Position numbers and translations under genes: made by a program. Shown here in pieces: positions 1-6,722 of a stretch of DNA of 9,254 bases. The notes below the pieces were generated by a model. It saw only the letters and a program-made list of their open reading frames with translations, did not search any database and was not told the DNA's origin. How positions within the stretch are numbered: the stretch's first letter is position 1; every line of letters starts with the position of its first letter. Source of the stretch: an uncultured Paludibacter sp. GTDB lineage: Bacteria; Bacteroidota; Bacteroidia; Bacteroidales; Paludibacteraceae. The DNA is taken from assembly GCA_937927845.1 (NCBI GenBank), contig CALFXE010000095.1, positions 1 to 9,254 on the forward strand, read 5' to 3'.

Positions 1-83
1 TGTTGTCATTCAGAAAGTTATGATTGGCGGTGAAATAAGTGATAAAGTCAGGAGATCACCTTGTATGTATATCTGCCGGCTTA

Positions 84-123
84 CGCCTCGCTACTCTTGC
101 AAAACTGCTTGTTGTAGGAGGTG
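84..123. repeat. Imperfect inverted repeat with a bulged base, after the helicase gene
   Basis: Positions 84-89 and 91-94 (CGCCTC, CTAC) pair with 114-123 (GTAG, GAGGTG), leaving G90 unpaired and a loop of about 19 bases; one pair is G-T. The element starts 9 bases past the stop codon of the helicase gene and is richer in G and C than its surroundings. It has no T-run on either strand, so it does not look like an intrinsic terminator. A stem with an extrahelical base at the 3' end of an accessory gene recalls integron attC sites, but I see no good R-box pair (RYYYAAC with GTTRRRY) here, so I name only the structure. Confidence 0.4.
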
Positions 124-131
124 CAGCCAAG

Positions 132-2693
132 TTATTGTTGTGCTGTTATTTCTGTTAATTTTTCAATCAGTTTTTGTTTTTCTCCGCTTCCTATTGTTGA
201 GAAGCGAAGTAATGGTAAGTCGTACTTTGCTAATATGCTGTCTTTTTTCTTGTCTCTCTCGGCTTGTTCTGTTCCTGCTTTGTGATATTCAAAGCCATCA
301 ACTTCAATCGCAAGTATAGGATTTTTGCCGAGTTTGTTGTAAATCAAAAAATCCAAGTGTGTGTTACGGTGTCGTGCATATTTTTGTTCTTCTTCTGTCA
401 ATTTTGAAAAATCTCTAATAACATTTAGTAGTGGAAAATGCAAAACAACATCGTATTTCGAGAATTTGTCTTGTTTTAGCGTATTTGAAATCAAAGCGTA
501 CATCAAATTTTCGCTATCAAAGTCGGATTTATTTCCGCTTTTTGCAATAATTTCGGCTCGTTTTTGTTCGTAACCCTTGTAAAGGTAGTCGAAAACAGAA
601 CGCAGCGAACTTTCTTTAATTGAAAAATTGTTGTATTCAATATATCGAATCAAGTCAGCAATATTGCTATCTTTGTCGCTGTTGTTGCCATTTACAATTA
701 AAATCAGTTGTTTTATTGCTCTTGAAATCGCAACATTTAAGCGGTTGGGATTGTCTGTAAACTCCGAAATTTCATTATCAACCGTTGAAAGAATAATAAC
801 ATCGTTCTCTCTGCCTTGAAATTTATCAACTGTATCTGCTTTAATTTGTGTTCCATTGAACGCCTGTTGCAATGCGTTGGTTTGATTTCTGTACGGCGTA
901 ACAATGCCTAAATCAACACCTTCAAGTTTTTCTTTTGGGATTATTTCGTTGATAATTACATCAATTTGCCGTTGATTTATTCTTTCACGAGCGTGGTTGC
1001 CTGCGGAAGTTTTGTAAACTATCAAAGGCTCTCTTTCACTTTGTGTGTCAGTAAGAATAATAAGTTGATTGTCGTAGAATTTTTGATTGCAAAAATCAAT
1101 TATTTTCGGGTGGCAACGGTAATGTTCTCTCAAAAGTGTTTTGGGAATATTCGGAAAAATTTCCATAATAGATGCAAGCAAACTGTGATTTGAATAGCGA
1201 TATGGCTCTGCAATGGCGAAACTGTCAAAAACTGCATCGGTTTTTTCCTTCATTTTGTCATCAACCACATTCGGCAGTTGTTTTAAGTCGCCAACTATCA
1301 CAGCTCGTTTTGCACAAGATAAAGCAAGTGCGCCTGTTGCCAAATCGACCTGAGAAGATTCGTCAATAATTACAAAATCATACGTTATTTCTTCGGCTAA
1401 ACTTCTTCTTAACGAATAAGTTGTACTCATAATTACAGGGTAATCTTTAAGAAATTTTCCCGAGTTTGAACGTAATTGCGTAATTTCATATTTTTCTCGT
1501 TGGTTACGATTGTGTTTTTTGTAAAGTTCCGATTTAAAAAGTTGCATTGAAAGTTGGCTATATTCTTTCATTTTATTGTCGAATGAAAAGCGTTGCAACG
1601 AATTTTCTAAATCGTTTTGTCTGTATTTTAACTCTTCGATTTTGACTGGATAATACTTTGATTGACAAAATAATATCACTTTTTCGGCGGGAATATCAAA
1701 TATATGCTTTTGTTTTATTCCATATTTGAAACGGAATAACAATTTTCTCCACCAAGTGAGGGTTTTATTTGTAATAATTTGATTATCAATCGCAACCCAA
1801 AATGAAAGTATTTTATCTGCCGTTGTCGTTTTCAAAAAGTCAATGTCGTTTTCAACAGTATTTTCTTCTTGAAAATGTTTATACTCAGTTGTTAAGGTCT
1901 CGAGTTCTTGTTTCAATAAAGCAAGTTCGTTCTTCTCGTGCAAGTATTCAGAAAGTTGATTGAACAGGTTTTTGCAAGTCAAAGTGATTTCAGCTTTTTC
2001 CTTGTCTGTCAAATTATATTCCGACAAATCAGGTATATCTGTTTGTGAAGCGATAAATTCTTGTTTGTTTGTGGAATTTCCAAGTAAAGCGGCAATAAAC
2101 TCAATTCCGTTTTTTTGCAATTTTTCATAGACATTTTTTGTTGCAGAGTTGTTGCTCGATACAACGGCAACGCTTTGTCCGTTCATTACGGCATTTGCAA
2201 TAATATTCAAAATTGTTTGCGTTTTTCCTGTTCCCGGAGGTCCTTCGATTACACTCAAAGACGAAGAAAACGCTTTATTTACTGCCTCTTTTTGACTTAA
2301 ATTGAAACCGAATGGAAATATCTCAATTGATTTACTAAAATTATTTACTGTTGGCTGTACTCTGTTTAGAAAATTTGAAAGTACGGAATATTCAGGAATG
2401 AATGTGATTTTTGAGTAACTGCCAGCAAGTATATTTTTCCCTTCTTCGGTTGTCAGTCCGACAGTGTCGGCAATTTGGTTTAGATAGTGAAAGAGATTGT
2501 TAGATTTTTCGCTGTTAATGGCAGATTTCACTATTTTAACTTTGTTTGCGCTATAAACGTATTCTTTATCATTATTTTTAAATTTAATAGCACATTTGTC
2601 TTTTACGAAACCCATGCCAAAGAAACGGTAAGAAACGATATCATCGGTTCTATTTTTCCCATCAATGTAAATCAATTCTCTTTTTAGAGCCAT
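132..2693 (-). CDS. Superfamily 1 DNA/RNA helicase with C-terminal PD-(D/E)XK-like nuclease domain
   Basis: This 853-residue protein is a large P-loop helicase of the UPF1/DNA2-like group. Walker A is GPPGTGKT (residues 151-158), preceded by a Q-motif-like LSQKEAV. Walker B is VIIDESSQ (D444, E445), followed by GDLKQLP (motif III). Motif V is DKFQGRE (Q626-E629) and motif VI is NRLNVAISRA (650-659, arginine 658). About 285 residues separate motifs I and II and include a charged, helical, probably coiled-coil insert. The C-terminus (about 775-845) has D781, then E797-V-D799-G, then a charged RDKKKD stretch and a closing LPLLRF, the layout of Vsr/DUF559/DUF2726-type endonuclease folds. The start is ATG, 3 bases after the stop of the upstream gene. 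ATPase and helicase activity is confident; nuclease activity is inferred. Fusions like this occur in phage defence and mobile accessory loci, but no partner here proves that role. Confidence 0.9.
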   Translation of the reverse strand: MALKRELIYIDGKNRTDDIVSYRFFGMGFVKDKCAIKFKNNDKEYVYSANKVKIVKSAINSEKSNNLFHYLNQIADTVGLTTEEGKNILAGSYSKITFIPEYSVLSNFLNRVQPTVNNFSKSIEIFPFGFNLSQKEAVNKAFSSSLSVIEGPPGTGKTQTILNIIANAVMNGQSVAVVSSNNSATKNVYEKLQKNGIEFIAALLGNSTNKQEFIASQTDIPDLSEYNLTDKEKAEITLTCKNLFNQLSEYLHEKNELALLKQELETLTTEYKHFQEENTVENDIDFLKTTTADKILSFWVAIDNQIITNKTLTWWRKLLFRFKYGIKQKHIFDIPAEKVILFCQSKYYPVKIEELKYRQNDLENSLQRFSFDNKMKEYSQLSMQLFKSELYKKHNRNQREKYEITQLRSNSGKFLKDYPVIMSTTYSLRRSLAEEITYDFVIIDESSQVDLATGALALSCAKRAVIVGDLKQLPNVVDDKMKEKTDAVFDSFAIAEPYRYSNHSLLASIMEIFPNIPKTLLREHYRCHPKIIDFCNQKFYDNQLIILTDTQSEREPLIVYKTSAGNHARERINQRQIDVIINEIIPKEKLEGVDLGIVTPYRNQTNALQQAFNGTQIKADTVDKFQGRENDVIILSTVDNEISEFTDNPNRLNVAISRAIKQLILIVNGNNSDKDSNIADLIRYIEYNNFSIKESSLRSVFDYLYKGYEQKRAEIIAKSGNKSDFDSENLMYALISNTLKQDKFSKYDVVLHFPLLNVIRDFSKLTEEEQKYARHRNTHLDFLIYNKLGKNPILAIEVDGFEYHKAGTEQAERDKKKDSILAKYDLPLLRFSTIGSGEKQKLIEKLTEITAQQ

Positions 2694-2696
2694 TAG

Positions 2697-3146
2697 TTAA
2701 TAAATTCGTTCAACAAATCTTTTGCTTGAATCGCTATTCCACTGAACTTGATAGCATCTCCCGTCTATTTGGTCAAGCAATATAAAATTGTACATATTTT
2801 TCGTTGGAAAAAGAGTAAACCTACCATTTATCTCGTCTTCTTCTGACCAAACGAGAGAACGAGAATTTAAGGTTAGTTCGCCTTGATAACCATCACTTGA
2901 AATAGTAAAATGTACTTGCCACATTTTGCCGTTTCGAGTGTCTAATTTAATAAAAGTCCAATAGTTTTCTGTTGGAAATAATTTATAAATTGGGATTTCA
3001 AGGAGTTGAGCTTCTGTTATTTGTTTCTGTTGTTCAGAAACTTGGTTTTGTTGCATTGTATTTATACTATCTTGTTGTGTTTGTCCTTGTGAATACGAAA
3101 CAAAAGCAAATAGTACAAAAATCAGTATAAAAAATTTTGTGTTCAT
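2697..3146 (-). CDS. Small exported protein with two copies of a YKLFPT...QV module
   Basis: The 149-residue product starts with a Sec signal peptide (hydrophobic residues 5-17, likely cut near the SYSQG at 17-21), then a Gln-rich linker (about 22-48). The rest holds two related units of 26 residues, 55-80 and 111-136, sharing LFPT, N, FI, LD, G and QV (12 identities). The units fit a small beta-rich fold repeated twice, but I know no function for it. I recall similar proteins in gut Bacteroidales, where they are left as hypothetical. The gene ends 3 bases before the helicase ATG, so the two are probably cotranscribed. That is odd, since one product should be exported and the other cytoplasmic. 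There is no lipobox, so it is probably periplasmic. The ATG at 3146 follows an AT-rich leader. Confidence 0.8.
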   Translation of the reverse strand: MNTKFFILIFVLFAFVSYSQGQTQQDSINTMQQNQVSEQQKQITEAQLLEIPIYKLFPTENYWTFIKLDTRNGKMWQVHFTISSDGYQGELTLNSRSLVWSEEDEINGRFTLFPTKNMYNFILLDQIDGRCYQVQWNSDSSKRFVERIY

Positions 3147-3230
3147 ATTTTGTGTTTTTTGTGTCCTGTAGAACTGTTAATTTTCTGTTGCTGCTTCGTG
3201 GTATCACTCTCTGTTTTTGGTTGCACCCAA

Positions 3231-4184
3231 CTACCAAGTCAGTCTTATTTCTTTCTTTTCACTAACTGATAATTTATTAAATTTCAGTATAGTTTCTTCA
3301 ATGCGAATTGAGTCTTTATCGATAGCTATAACCGGAACTGTATCTAATTTTAACTTCAAACTATCTTGAAGAAATGGAATATATTTTCTAAATAATGAAA
3401 TACTGTCTATTCTGATATTTATACTATCCAAACTCGAACTATTCAAATTTAAACTATCTGATTTTAGACTATCCAACTTATTTTGATATGAATAAAACGT
3501 ACCGGTCAGAGAATCAATAGAATAATTTCTTGAGGCATTAAACATAAACTTATACCTCCTCATCACACTATCAGCTTTTACATCATGCCATAAACTGTCG
3601 ACCACACCATCAGCATAATGAATGCGTAAAGTTGTGTAAGCTGTCTGTAAAGAATCCTTTGTATATGCAATCATTCTATATGAGAATGTGTATAAATCTT
3701 TTGTAAGAAGTTGATTATCAATGATTGTGAATGTCAGATTATTTTTAACAGTATCTTTTGGATACTTAAACGCAATGTTTCGAGTCCAGATATTGATATT
3801 TTCAGGTTTGAATTTTATAGAATCAGGAATTACAGGCACATATTTCCCCGACTCAACATCCATCTTTAAATTATCAAGATTTTTATTAACTTTTGAATAA
3901 ATACGTTCGAACACTTTTGGATTTTTTGTGTAATACACGATTGACGAATCAAATTCTGCTTTAGTAACGTGGTGTTTATCAAATAGTACCTGATAATAAT
4001 AAGCTTTTTCTCTGTCGTTTAACTCATATCGTGTAGTAAGTGTCCCTTCCAACAAATGGAGATCAGTTAAAAATGTTCGCATTTCACTTTTCGACATAAC
4101 TCCCTTTGGTCGGTTTGAGCATGCCGACAAAAATATCAAAATTATAGTAATAAGAAATATAAATCTATGTTTAAGCAACATCAT
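3231..4184 (-). CDS. DUF4296 lipoprotein, last gene of the lspA operon
   Basis: The frame is open to 4223, but the likely start is the ATG at 4184 (or the next one at 4181), which puts the signal peptide at the N-terminus: a hydrophobic stretch followed by the lipobox LSAC with Cys22. The product is then 317 residues. Residues about 29-105 match the DUF4296 pattern (MSKSEM, LHLLEGT, YYYQVLFDKH, FDSSIVYYT), a Bacteroidota domain of unknown function. The remainder resembles a beta-rich extracellular region, and seven DSL/DSI motifs occur between about residues 224 and 292, giving a low-complexity segment. The start lies inside the 3' end of lspA with an 11-14 base overlap, which suggests translational coupling. 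The protein should be lipidated and cut by the LspA encoded just upstream. Its function is unknown. Confidence 0.85.
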   Translation of the reverse strand: MMLLKHRFIFLITIILIFLSACSNRPKGVMSKSEMRTFLTDLHLLEGTLTTRYELNDREKAYYYQVLFDKHHVTKAEFDSSIVYYTKNPKVFERIYSKVNKNLDNLKMDVESGKYVPVIPDSIKFKPENINIWTRNIAFKYPKDTVKNNLTFTIIDNQLLTKDLYTFSYRMIAYTKDSLQTAYTTLRIHYADGVVDSLWHDVKADSVMRRYKFMFNASRNYSIDSLTGTFYSYQNKLDSLKSDSLNLNSSSLDSINIRIDSISLFRKYIPFLQDSLKLKLDTVPVIAIDKDSIRIEETILKFNKLSVSEKKEIRLTW

Positions 4185-4779
4185 CTGACTTTTGCTTTTT
4201 CGATTTTGATTCCAAATATTCATTCAAATCTTTACGGAAGAATAAAAGTATTATTCCTGCTGAGATAGTAATTGCCGAGTCGGCTATATTAAAAACCGGA
4301 CTGAAAAAGATTGTTTCTCCAACACTATTTTTAATGATTGGGAAATATAGCATATCGACTACTTTACCATGAAATAATGATGCATAGCCACCTGCTTCGG
4401 GTAGAAATGTTGCAAGATGACCATAACTGTCACTAAATAAAACACCATAAAACACAGAATCAATTATATTACCTGCTGCACCGGCAAGTAGTAACGAAAT
4501 CGATAAAATGAAACCATGTCGTGCCTGTCTTTTTATCAGATAATGGATAAAATAGGCTAATCCGGCAACAGCAATAATTCTAAATGAAGTAAGGAAAAAC
4601 TTTCCGATTATCTCCATGCCGAAAGCCATCCCATTATTTTCAATAAAATATATTTTAAACCAGTCGAAGACATGAAAAGACTCACCCAGAACGAAGTTAA
4701 GTTTAATATATACCTTTGAAATCTGATCAATTAGCAGTACCAAGAAAATTAGCAATAAAGACTTTTTAGTAATTGACAT
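4171..4779 (-). CDS. lspA: Lipoprotein signal peptidase (signal peptidase II)
   Basis: LspA is the inner-membrane aspartic protease that removes the signal peptide of prolipoproteins after lipidation of the lipobox cysteine. The 202-residue product has four hydrophobic segments (about 7-24, 62-82, 89-106, 164-181). The conserved blocks are all present: DQISK (18-22), ENNGMAFGM (47-55), GAAGNIID (100-107), KVVDMLYFP (139-147) and FNIADSAI (163-170). The catalytic aspartates should be D142 and D167. It is longer than the roughly 165 residues of E. coli LspA, through a longer loop at about 110-138 and a lysine-rich cytoplasmic tail; longer forms are usual in Bacteroidota. The ATG at 4779 is the only sensible start. 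It lies 79 bases after the DksA-like gene and overlaps the next gene. Confidence 0.96.
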   Translation of the reverse strand: MSITKKSLLLIFLVLLIDQISKVYIKLNFVLGESFHVFDWFKIYFIENNGMAFGMEIIGKFFLTSFRIIAVAGLAYFIHYLIKRQARHGFILSISLLLAGAAGNIIDSVFYGVLFSDSYGHLATFLPEAGGYASLFHGKVVDMLYFPIIKNSVGETIFFSPVFNIADSAITISAGIILLFFRKDLNEYLESKSKKQKSDDVA

Positions 4780-4800
4780 ATTTATTCATTAAACAACAAA

Positions 4801-4835
4801 TCGGCAAAAGTCATCATTTTTGAGCCTTCTGCCGA
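4801..4835 (-). terminator. Weak hairpin between the DksA-like gene and lspA
   Basis: TCGGCA (4801-4806) pairs with TGCCGA (4830-4835), and after one mismatch AAG pairs with CTT, leaving a 15-base loop. On the minus strand the stem is followed by ATTTGTTGTTTAATG, which is rich in T but interrupted. It could partly end transcription or protect the 3' end of the upstream message, lowering lspA relative to the DksA-like gene. This is inference from structure only. Confidence 0.35.
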
Positions 4836-4858
4836 AATGTTTATGTTTGCATATAAAA

Positions 4859-5236
4859 TTATTTCTGTTGAGTCTTAGCCTCAATGCTCAAAGTAGCATG
4901 CGGAACTGCACGTAAACGCTCTTTTGGAATAAGCTTTCCTGTTTCGCGGCAAATTCCGTATGTTTTATTCTCAATACGAACTAAAGCAGCTTGGAGATGC
5001 TGAATAAACTTCATCTGACGTTGAGCTAATCTGCCTGATTCCTCTTTTGATAATGTAGCTGCACCTTCTTCTAACACTTTAAATGTTGGTGAAGTATCCA
5101 TCACGTCATTTCCGTCAAGATTTGTCAACCCATTCCTCAACATCTCATAATCCTTCTGTGCCTTATCAAGTTTTTCGTTTATAATCTGACGAAACTCTTC
5201 TAATTCGGCGTCAGTGTATCTTGTCTTTTCTCCCAT
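4859..5236 (-). CDS. TraR/DksA-like transcription regulator lacking zinc ligands
   Basis: DksA-type proteins enter the secondary channel of RNA polymerase with a coiled-coil hairpin and change initiation at stringent-response promoters. The product is 125 residues from the ATG at 5236; another ATG at 5242 adds two residues. I prefer the inner one because, as I recall, homologues begin M-x-EKTRY. Long helices (about 9-36 and 61-89) flank a tip with D-x-x-D at DVMD (44-47). The C-terminus keeps the fold sequence YGICRETGKLIPKERL and VPHATLSI. However, three of the four positions that are cysteines in DksA are T99, S117 and A120; only C96 remains, so no zinc finger can form. This is usual for the Bacteroidota form as I recall it. 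It heads the probable operon with lspA and DUF4296. Confidence 0.92.
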   Translation of the reverse strand: MGEKTRYTDAELEEFRQIINEKLDKAQKDYEMLRNGLTNLDGNDVMDTSPTFKVLEEGAATLSKEESGRLAQRQMKFIQHLQAALVRIENKTYGICRETGKLIPKERLRAVPHATLSIEAKTQQK

Positions 5237-5289
5237 AACCATTACTTTTAAAATTAACGAAAATGTTCCTCTATCTCTAAAAATTTTTG

Positions 5290-5320
5290 CGAATATACAA
5301 CTTTTGTTTCAGTTTGGCAA
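5290..5320 (-). promoter_or_regulatory. Bacteroidota-type promoter for the DksA-like gene/lspA operon
   Basis: On the minus strand TATATTCG (5297-5290) is close to the Bacteroidota -7 element TAnnTTTG. ATTG lies upstream, its TTG (5320-5318) separated by exactly 20 bases, matching the -33 TTG spacing of 19-21. Transcription would begin around 5285 and give a leader of about 45 bases. The leader has no clear Shine-Dalgarno sequence, as is usual in this phylum. metF ends only about 40 bases upstream of the -33 element. Confidence 0.6.
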
Positions 5321-5360
5321 TATATTTTTTTAAGTCGTAAATATTTTATTTTAAACTCTT

Positions 5361-6311
5361 TCAATATACCGCTTCTGCTACTCTTTTTACACTTTGCGTA
5401 GCCATCATACTATAAAAATGAATACTCGGTACACCATATGCAATTAAGTCTTTTGCTTGTTGTATACACCATTCAACACCAACTTCAACAGCATCTTCAT
5501 CAGTTTTACATTTACGAAGTTCAGCAGCAAAAGATTCCGGAATATCAGTATGAAATATTTTCGGCAAAACTGTCATTTGATTTTTTAAAGTAATTGGCTT
5601 GATGCCCGGTATTATTGGAACATTAATTCCAATTTGTCTACATTTATCAACAAAATCGCAGTACTTCTGATTATCAAAGAACATTTGCGTAACTAAATAT
5701 TCAGCACCATTATCCACCTTCATTTTAGCATAATGCAAATCCGACTCTAAATTGGGAGCTTCTTCATGCTTTTCAGGGTAGCAAGCCATACCATAAGAAA
5801 ACGGAGCAGCCTGAAATTTCATTTTCGAGCCATCTAAGAAATAACCTTCATTAAATTTATTTACCTGTTCCTGTAATTCTGTTGCGAATTTATTACCTGT
5901 AGGTGTAAATTCTTTTTCGTGTTTACCTTTGTCGCCTCTTAACAGTAACAAATCATTTATACCAAGCAATTGTAAATCTATCAAAACATATTCAGTTTCT
6001 TCTTTAGTGAAGCCACTGCAAATAATATGTGGTACAACCGGAATATTATATTTATGCTGAATTGCAGCCGCAATAGCAACAGTACCCGGACGATGACGCT
6101 CGGCAACTCTTTCAAAAAGACCATCGGGTTTTTCACGAAACACCATCTCACTACGATGTGTAGTTATATTAATGTACTTTGGGTCAAATTCACGAAGTGT
6201 ATCGATAGTACGATAAACAGTGTCAATCCCATTGCCTTTCAACGGAGGTAACAGTTCAAAAGAAAAAGCAGTCTTTCCTTTTGCAGATTGTATTTTTTCT
6301 ATTATGCTCAT
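5361..6311 (-). CDS. metF: Methylenetetrahydrofolate reductase
   Basis: MetF is a cytoplasmic FAD enzyme that reduces 5,10-methylenetetrahydrofolate to 5-methyltetrahydrofolate, the methyl donor for methionine synthesis. Counting from the ATG at 6311, the 316-residue TIM barrel shows FSFELLPP (16-23) with the conserved Glu19, NITTHRSE (48-55), LLLLRGDKG (121-129) with Asp127, ACYPEKHEEAP (176-186), TQMFFD (208-213) with Gln209, and IPGIKPI (234-240). These are the family's FAD and folate contacts, and the length fits bacterial MetF. The frame can be extended two codons to a TTG at 6317, but the ATG is preferred. Codons are even and there is no sign of decay. It has its own promoter-like region upstream and seems to be transcribed separately from the DksA-like gene downstream, although no clear terminator separates them. 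Confidence 0.96.
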   Translation of the reverse strand: MSIIEKIQSAKGKTAFSFELLPPLKGNGIDTVYRTIDTLREFDPKYINITTHRSEMVFREKPDGLFERVAERHRPGTVAIAAAIQHKYNIPVVPHIICSGFTKEETEYVLIDLQLLGINDLLLLRGDKGKHEKEFTPTGNKFATELQEQVNKFNEGYFLDGSKMKFQAAPFSYGMACYPEKHEEAPNLESDLHYAKMKVDNGAEYLVTQMFFDNQKYCDFVDKCRQIGINVPIIPGIKPITLKNQMTVLPKIFHTDIPESFAAELRKCKTDEDAVEVGVEWCIQQAKDLIAYGVPSIHFYSMMATQSVKRVAEAVY

Positions 6312-6333
6312 GATCAAAATTAAAATAGCTATG

Positions 6334-6341
6334 CAAAAATA
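6334..6341 (-). promoter_or_regulatory. -7 promoter element for metF
   Basis: The minus strand reads TATTTTTG here, an exact match to the Bacteroidota -7 consensus TAnnTTTG. Transcription would start about 16 bases before the metF ATG. I see no good TTTG -33 element at the expected distance; the nearest (6373-6376) is too far. Such a short leader leaves no room for a riboswitch. Confidence 0.5.
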
Positions 6342-6344
6342 CTA

Positions 6345-6366
6345 ATTTTAATCATATTTTAATCAT
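6345..6366. repeat. Perfect 11-bp tandem repeat over the metF promoter
   Basis: ATTTTAATCAT occurs twice with no gap (6345-6355 and 6356-6366). The pair starts 4 bases upstream of the metF -7 element and covers the space where the -33 element would lie. Two direct half-sites one helical turn apart are a common layout for an activator or repressor site, so this is a candidate operator for metF. It is AT-rich and could also be chance slippage. Confidence 0.5.
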
Positions 6367-6398
6367 CCTTGCCAAACTCATACTAATAATAAAATAAT

Positions 6399-6510
6399 AT
6401 GATTATCCGTAAAACTCTTAAGCTCCGCAGGAGTATTATCATGCATAACCGTATGCACATCTTACACCTGTGGTGTAAAAATAGCATTCGGACACTTTGC
6501 GGATAATCAT
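6399..6510. repeat. Cloverleaf-like nested inverted-repeat element
   Basis: A 15-bp outer stem (6399-6413 with 6496-6510, one G-T pair) encloses three hairpins in order: CTCC-gca-GGAG (6423-6433), TGCATA-accg-TATGCA (6442-6457) and TTACACC-tgt-GGTGTAA (6462-6478). All three inner stems are perfect. Beyond the outer stem pairing nearly continues (6391-6397 with 6512-6518, one mismatch). The whole folds as a four-way junction of about 112 bases on either strand. It encodes no protein and has none of the conserved tRNA bases. It could be a structured RNA, a small non-autonomous mobile element or REP-like repeat (the CTCCGCAGGAG core recalls short intergenic repeats I have seen in Bacteroidota), or a protein-bound DNA structure. 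Confidence 0.6.
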
Positions 6511-6584
6511 TTTGTTTTTTGCCCTGACTATTTTGCCCCCCTCATAACCCACAACCGGAGATTACTTTTTTATTATCTTTGTCG

Positions 6585-6657
6585 TTCTTCTTGTGGAAAG
6601 AGAACAACCGTTTTTGGTTAAGCCGTCCTGTAAGGTCTTTTGCAGGACGGCTTTTTC
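6585..6657 (+). ncRNA. Candidate small RNA ending in an intrinsic terminator
   Basis: Three hairpins lie in a row on the plus strand: TTCTTCTT (6585-6592) with AAAGAGAA (6597-6604) around a GTGG loop with one mismatch; AACC (6606-6609) with GGTT (6616-6619); and the terminator stem at 6620-6653. TATCTTTG (6574-6581), an exact TAnnTTTG -7 element, lies right before the first hairpin. No -33 element is seen. There is no plus-strand coding gene upstream for the terminator to serve, which favours a short independent transcript of about 70 bases. A longer transcript starting before the cloverleaf element is an alternative. Confidence 0.4.
6620..6656 (+). terminator. Strong rho-independent terminator, plus strand
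   Basis: AAGCCGTCCTG (6620-6630) pairs perfectly with CAGGACGGCTT (6643-6653), and four more pairs including wobbles can extend the stem into the loop. A run of five T (6652-6656) follows on the plus strand. On the minus strand the sequence after the stem is AACCAAAAACGG, with no T-run, so the terminator works in the plus direction only. Confidence 0.8.
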
Positions 6658-6722
6658 AATCAGATGATTTGATTTCATAGTAGTTAATTGTTTTTGTATT
6701 GTAATAGAGAGGTGTTTATCTC

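Noticed and set aside
20..319. 99-codon plus-strand open frame at the window start
   Set aside because: Most of it overlaps the helicase C-terminus on the other strand, where conserved residues are seen; it looks like a shadow.
4185..4223. DUF4296 gene start at 4223
   Set aside because: It would add 13 polar residues before the signal peptide and deepen the overlap with lspA; the ATG at 4184 gives a standard lipoprotein N-terminus.
4859..5236. Decay of the DksA-like gene, suggested by the lost cysteines
   Set aside because: The frame is intact, the rest of the domain is well kept, and as I recall the same replacements occur throughout Bacteroidota homologues.
6312..6317. metF start at TTG 6317
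   Set aside because: It adds only two residues, and an ATG lies at 6311.
6399..6510. tRNA gene, suggested by the cloverleaf shape
   Set aside because: The stems have the wrong lengths, and there is no TTCGA loop, CCA-type acceptor end or recognisable anticodon arm.
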